This document shows, piece after piece, positions 60,558 to 64,000 of a stretch of DNA of 64,000 bases (the stretch's first letter is position 1; every line of letters starts with the position of its first letter). The notes under the pieces were generated by a model. That model did no database searches, was not told the DNA's origin, and was given only the letters and a program-made list of their open reading frames with translations. Origin of the DNA: Salipiger abyssi. Its GTDB lineage: Bacteria; Pseudomonadota; Alphaproteobacteria; Rhodobacterales; Rhodobacteraceae. Where the stretch lies: contig NZ_CP015093.1 in NCBI RefSeq assembly GCF_001975705.1, forward strand, positions 2,046,001-2,110,000. The letters run 5' to 3'. Made by a program: the position numbers and the translations under genes.

Positions 60558-61577
60558 ATGCCGTCCATCGAATCCCTGAACCCCGATCTGCCGCTCTTTG
60601 CCCGCGCGGGCATCAACCTCGCCTCCGAGGGGCTGGGCGCGCAGGCGCTTTATGCCACCAACGATTTCTTCGCCCCGGTCGCGCGGATGCTCTCGGACAA
60701 GGATCCGGTCTTCATCGACGGCAAGTTCGACGATCACGGCAAGTGGATGGATGGCTGGGAAAGCCAGCGGCGGCGCGACGGCGGCCATGACTATGCGGTG
60801 ATCAAGCTGGCCGCGGCCGGGCGCATCCTGGGCTTCGATGTCGACACCGCGCATTTCACCGGCAATTACGCCCCCGCCTGTCAGGTCGAGGCGGCGGTGC
60901 TGGCCCCGGGCGAGATGCCCGACGACAAGACCCGCTGGGTGAATATCCTGCCCTACAAGCCGCTGGGCCCCTCGGCGCATCACTGGTTCCGCTGCGAAAG
61001 CTATGAACGCTGGACCCATCTGCGGCTGCATATCTATCCCGACGGCGGCGTGGCGCGGCTGCGGGTCTATGGCGTGCCCGAGCTCGACGACGCCAATGCA
61101 AGCGGCAATATCGACCTTGCCTCGGCGCTGAACGGTGGCCGCGTGCTGGCGCTGTCGGATGCGCATTACGGCGATTACCGCCGCATTCTGGCACCGGGCC
61201 GGGGCATCGACATGGGCGACGGATGGGAGACGCGGCGGCGCCGCGAGCCGGGCTATGACTGGATGATCATCGCACTGGGCGCGCGCGGGCGGATCGAACG
61301 GGCGGTGATCGACACTGCCCATTTCAAGGGCAATTACCCCGACAGTGTCTCGATGCGCGCGGCGGATATGCAGAATTTCGGCGACGGGCTGACCGACGCG
61401 CTTATAACGGACTCCATGTTCTGGAAAGAGCTTATGCCTCGCCGGAAAGTCGGCCCCGATGCCGAGCACGAGTTCAAGGACGAGATTTGCGACATTGGCC
61501 CGGTCACCCATGTGCGGCTCAACATCCACCCCGATGGCGGGGTGAGCCGGTTGCGGCTGTTCGGCAAGGCCGAGTGA
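60558..61577 (+). CDS. alc: Allantoicase
   Basis: 339 residues built from two repeats of the jelly-roll Alc domain (about 20-170 and 190-335). Paired motifs: HHWFRCESYERWTHLRLHIY with PDGGVARLRVYG in the first, and EHEFKDEICDIGPVTHVRLN with PDGGVSRLRLFG in the second. It hydrolyses allantoate to ureidoglycolate and urea. It lies 39 bp after the PuuE-UraD gene, and its TGA overlaps the ATG of allA (TGATG). Confidence 0.96.
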   Translation: MPSIESLNPDLPLFARAGINLASEGLGAQALYATNDFFAPVARMLSDKDPVFIDGKFDDHGKWMDGWESQRRRDGGHDYAVIKLAAAGRILGFDVDTAHFTGNYAPACQVEAAVLAPGEMPDDKTRWVNILPYKPLGPSAHHWFRCESYERWTHLRLHIYPDGGVARLRVYGVPELDDANASGNIDLASALNGGRVLALSDAHYGDYRRILAPGRGIDMGDGWETRRRREPGYDWMIIALGARGRIERAVIDTAHFKGNYPDSVSMRAADMQNFGDGLTDALITDSMFWKELMPRRKVGPDAEHEFKDEICDIGPVTHVRLNIHPDGGVSRLRLFGKAE

Positions 61578-62065
61578 TGCGCCGGATCGCGGCAGAGCCC
61601 CTGACCGCAGAGGGTTTTGCGCCCTTCGGCGATGTGCTGGAGGTCGCGGGGGCGCCGGACAAGATCATCAATCAGGGACTTTGCGGGCGTCATCATGACC
61701 GTGCGGCGCTCGATTTCGGGCCGGGCGGGCGTGCCGGTATCAGCCTTTTCGATGCCGAGCCGCGCAGCCTGCCCTACAGGCTCGAGATGGTCGAGCGGCA
61801 CCCCGACGGCAGCCAGGCGTTTCTGCCGATGCACGAGCATCCCTGGCTGGTGATCGTGGCGGAACCCGGCCCTGTGCCGGGCGCGATCCGCGCTTTTCTC
61901 GCGGCGCCCGGGCAGGGCATCAACTTTCATCGCGGCACATGGCACGGGGTGCTGACCCCGCTGCATGCGCCGGGGCGTTTCGCGGTGGTCGACCGGATCG
62001 GCGACAGCGCGAATCTCGAAGAGCACTGGTTGGAGGAGCCGGTACTCGTCACCGGCCCGGACTAG
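61577..62065 (+). CDS. allA: Ureidoglycolate lyase
   Basis: 162 residues starting at ATG 61577 inside the alc stop (TGATG). Cupin fold: EPLTAEGFAPFGDVLEV, INQGLCGRHHDRAALDF, MVERHPDGSQAFLPM and GINFHRGTWHGVLTPL with the active-site residues. It splits ureidoglycolate into glyoxylate and urea, the last step of the pathway in this cluster. Urea and glyoxylate then enter general metabolism; mcl1 elsewhere in the window can condense glyoxylate. Confidence 0.95.
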   Translation: MRRIAAEPLTAEGFAPFGDVLEVAGAPDKIINQGLCGRHHDRAALDFGPGGRAGISLFDAEPRSLPYRLEMVERHPDGSQAFLPMHEHPWLVIVAEPGPVPGAIRAFLAAPGQGINFHRGTWHGVLTPLHAPGRFAVVDRIGDSANLEEHWLEEPVLVTGPD

Positions 62066-62131
62066 GGCCACCTCCTCCCGCGAAAGCCCGCAAAGAGGCC
62101 GCGGAGACTCCATGGACAGGGAGACAAGACC

Positions 62132-63583
62132 ATGACCGACAAAGCCGCGCTGGGCACGCCCGCGCAACTGGCCGACCCCAACTACACCCCGCCCATCGCC
62201 AAGGCGATCCCGCTGGGCATCCAGCACGTTCTGGCGATGTTCGTCTCGAACGTGACGCCCGCGATCATCGTGGCGGGTGCGGCGGGGTTCGGCTTCGGCT
62301 CGAACAGCCCGGATTTTCCGGAACTGCTCTATCTCATCCAGATGTCGATGCTGTTTGCCGGCATAGCGACGCTGATCCAGACCATCGGCTTCGGCCCGGC
62401 GGGCGCGCGGCTGCCCATCGTGCAGGGCACGTCCTTTGCTTTCATCCCGATCATGATCCCGCTGGTGGCCGGGCAGGGCGTGGAGGCGCTGGCGGCGCTC
62501 TTTGGCGGCATCGTCATCGGCGGTATCTTCCACGCCTCGCTGGGCACCATCATCGGCAAGATCCGCTTTGCGCTGCCGCCGCTGGTGACCGGGCTCGTGG
62601 TCACGATGATCGGTCTGGCGCTGGTCAAGGTCGGCATCGAATACGCCGCCGGCGGCGTGCCCGCCAAGGCGAGCGGCAGCCCGAGCTATGGCGGGCTGGC
62701 GAGCTGGTCCACCGCGCTGGTCGTGGTCTTTGTCACGCTGGGGATCAAGTTCTTCACCCGTGGCCTGCTGTCGATCTCGGCGGTGCTGATCGGCATCCTC
62801 GTGGGCTATGTCTATTCGCTGATGATCGGTCTGCTGACCGTCGACGCCATCGTCGGCAGCTGGCAGCGCTCGGCGGCCTTTGCCCTGCCGGTCCCGTTCA
62901 AATACGGTTTCGACATCTCGGTCGCGGCCATCGTCGGGTTCTGCCTCATGGCCTTTGTCTCGGCGGTCGAGACCGTGGGCGACGTCTCGGGCATCACCAA
63001 GGGCGGCGCAGGGCGCGAGGCCACCGACAAGGAAATCTCCGGCGCCACCTATGCGGACGGGATCGGCTCTGCCGTGGCGGGGCTCTTTGGCGGCTTTCCC
63101 AATACCTCGTTCAGCCAGAATGTCGGCCTCATCGCCATGACCGGCGTCATGAGCCGCCATGTGGTGACCATCGGCGCGATCTTCCTGATCATCTGCGGGC
63201 TGGTGCCCAAGGTCGGCGGGGTGATCCGCACCGTGCCCATCGAGGTGCTGGGCGGCGGCGTGATCGTGATGTTCGGCATGGTCGTGGCCTCGGGCATGTC
63301 GATGCTGTCGGACGTGAAATGGGACAAGCGCAACATGGTGATCTTTGCCGTGGCGCTCTCGGTGGGGCTGGGGCTTCAGCTCGAAGTGCTGAACGTGGCG
63401 CCCGGTGCGCCGAACGCGCTTCAGCACCTGCCCGATACGCTGCGCATCCTCGGCGCCTCGGGCATCCTGCCCGCCGCGCTGATCGCGATCATCCTGAACC
63501 TGGTGCTGCCGGTGCCGCTCTCGGACGACTCGACCGAGGAAATCACCGGCGGATTATCGGGACAAGGCACCCCCGGCGAGTAA
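62132..63583 (+). CDS. NCS2 family nucleobase:cation symporter (xanthine/urate type)
   Basis: 483 residues with about 13 membrane segments. The NCS2 signature is visible as SQNVGLIAMTGVMSRHV near residue 328, and the TM1/TM8 substrate regions as LGIQHVLAMFVSNVTPAIIV and SAVETVGDVSGITKGGAGRE. It likely brings in xanthine or urate with protons or sodium, consistent with the ureide genes upstream. The gene follows allA by 66 bp, with AGGGAG before the ATG, and ends the operon with a clear terminator. Confidence 0.94.
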   Translation: MTDKAALGTPAQLADPNYTPPIAKAIPLGIQHVLAMFVSNVTPAIIVAGAAGFGFGSNSPDFPELLYLIQMSMLFAGIATLIQTIGFGPAGARLPIVQGTSFAFIPIMIPLVAGQGVEALAALFGGIVIGGIFHASLGTIIGKIRFALPPLVTGLVVTMIGLALVKVGIEYAAGGVPAKASGSPSYGGLASWSTALVVVFVTLGIKFFTRGLLSISAVLIGILVGYVYSLMIGLLTVDAIVGSWQRSAAFALPVPFKYGFDISVAAIVGFCLMAFVSAVETVGDVSGITKGGAGREATDKEISGATYADGIGSAVAGLFGGFPNTSFSQNVGLIAMTGVMSRHVVTIGAIFLIICGLVPKVGGVIRTVPIEVLGGGVIVMFGMVVASGMSMLSDVKWDKRNMVIFAVALSVGLGLQLEVLNVAPGAPNALQHLPDTLRILGASGILPAALIAIILNLVLPVPLSDDSTEEITGGLSGQGTPGE

Positions 63584-63609
63584 AGGGCCGGTTTATCAAA
63601 CGGAATGAA

Positions 63610-63636
63610 GAGCGGCCTCTCCCGGGCCGCTCTTTT
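63610..63636 (+). terminator. Terminator of the ureide operon
   Basis: GAGCGGCC (63610-63617), a 7-base loop and GGCCGCTC (63625-63632) form an 8-bp stem followed by TTTT. Confidence 0.8.
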
Positions 63637-63731
63637 CTTCTGGCGCACGCGGGTCTGCCTCGGTCCCCGCGCGCGCCGCGGCAGGCGGTGGACGGGACCT
63701 GCCGCCACCTGCCGGCCTGCCTCACGCCGGG

Positions 63732-64000
63732 TCAGTCGCGATAACGATGACGATCGTCGCGCCCGCCGAACCGGTCACCGCCATGGCGCCGGTGACCGAA
63801 ATCGTAGCCTGCCTTGCTCAGGCACTGCGCCATATAGGCCTTGCGCTTCTCACCCCGGATACGGAATTCGATCTCGCAGCGTTCCGGCAGGCGATTGGCC
63901 TTTATGCCATTCTGCTTGAGGCAGTGCTTGCTCACGATCTGGCGCACACGCCCGAGATTGACGTTCTGCACGCACTGTCCCGGCAGCAGGTTCCGGCCAT
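63732..64000 (-). CDS. Hypothetical protein, 5' end beyond the window
   Basis: The frame is open to the right edge on the minus strand; 88 codons plus stop are visible. It has four cysteines (the first in LLPGQCVQN, then SKHCLKQN, ERCEIEF, AQCLSKAG) and ends in a His/Arg/Gly/Asp-rich tail (GHRRHGGDRFGGRDDRHRYR). Even cysteine spacing suggests a secreted disulphide-bonded domain, with a signal peptide lying outside. Function not recognised. It converges on the NCS2 gene across 148 bp. Confidence 0.6.
   Translation of the reverse strand, partial: GRNLLPGQCVQNVNLGRVRQIVSKHCLKQNGIKANRLPERCEIEFRIRGEKRKAYMAQCLSKAGYDFGHRRHGGDRFGGRDDRHRYRD

Noticed and set aside
59307..61529. Long antisense open frame opposite the ureide genes
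   Set aside because: Same antisense artefact; the plus-strand genes have clear family motifs and ordered overlaps.

Overview
The window comes from a high-GC alphaproteobacterial chromosome, most likely a Rhodobacteraceae/Roseobacter-group bacterium. The evidence is an Mcl1-type malyl-CoA lyase (ethylmalonyl-CoA pathway), MipZ, a split b/b' F0 ATP synthase operon, a Cys-free L31, GTG/TTG starts and AccA/SmpB/Ffh sequences typical of that group. Genes are dense, and I see no rRNA, tRNA, CRISPR, prophage or intact insertion sequence. The class-level placement is firm; the genus is not determined.

Layout. 1-8.3 kb: a YgjP-like metallohydrolase (cut by the left edge), a GntR regulator, accA, a divergent LysE exporter/Lrp pair, ilvD, a RimB-RimK fusion ligase, a DUF6636-like secreted protein and a Gmad2-LysM protein. 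8.3-13.7 kb: mcl1, then a probable D-amino-acid group (dgcN, dgcA, a DUF5671 membrane protein, D-amino-acid aminotransferase). 13.8-17.7 kb: a flavoprotein, a small HNH nuclease, an ACR3 arsenite pump and a glycosyltransferase. 17.9-31.4 kb is the translation and secretion block, all on the minus strand: ffh, five tandem GNAT acetyltransferases, chorismate mutase, rpsP, an MipA-like porin, rimM, an unknown membrane protein, trmD, GNAT, rplS, rpmE. It is interrupted between trmD and rplS by a plus-strand MFS gene of visibly lower GC and by fdhA. 31.9-34.5 kb: a tiny Ser-rich secreted protein, a LysR regulator with an EamA transporter, and an ArsR regulator. 34.7-41.9 kb: the F0 ATP synthase operon (atpI-B-E-b'-b), mipZ and smc. 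42-45 kb: GNAT, a lipoprotein, a multi-pass membrane protein and an HdeD-like protein. 45.2-52.4 kb: cytosine deaminase, a BMP-type nucleoside/purine ABC transporter and deoC. 52.5-58.3 kb: a glycosyltransferase, an aromatic/aspartate aminotransferase, 3-mercaptopyruvate sulfurtransferase, smpB and a DEAD-box helicase. 58.6-63.6 kb: ureide catabolism (uraH, a puuE-uraD fusion, alc, allA) with an NCS2 permease.

How the genes fit together. Two nucleobase modules (uptake plus deamination plus deoxyribose-phosphate cleavage; hydroxyisourate to glyoxylate) lie 6 kb apart and probably feed nitrogen salvage. A RutR-like box precedes the purine ABC operon. Housekeeping operons are coupled by 1-11 bp overlaps.

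Most unusual structures: the five-gene GNAT array between ffh and rpsP; a pair of about 180-bp MITE-like elements in opposite orientation, 13.4 kb apart; a dispersed motif family (consensus GTATTTnnAnAAAGAnGAA) that twice forms facing pairs; a 24-bp palindromic repeat present three times; twin 24-bp palindromes between eamA and arsR; and paired TGAACRAYGTTCA operators between the DUF5671 gene and the D-amino-acid aminotransferase.
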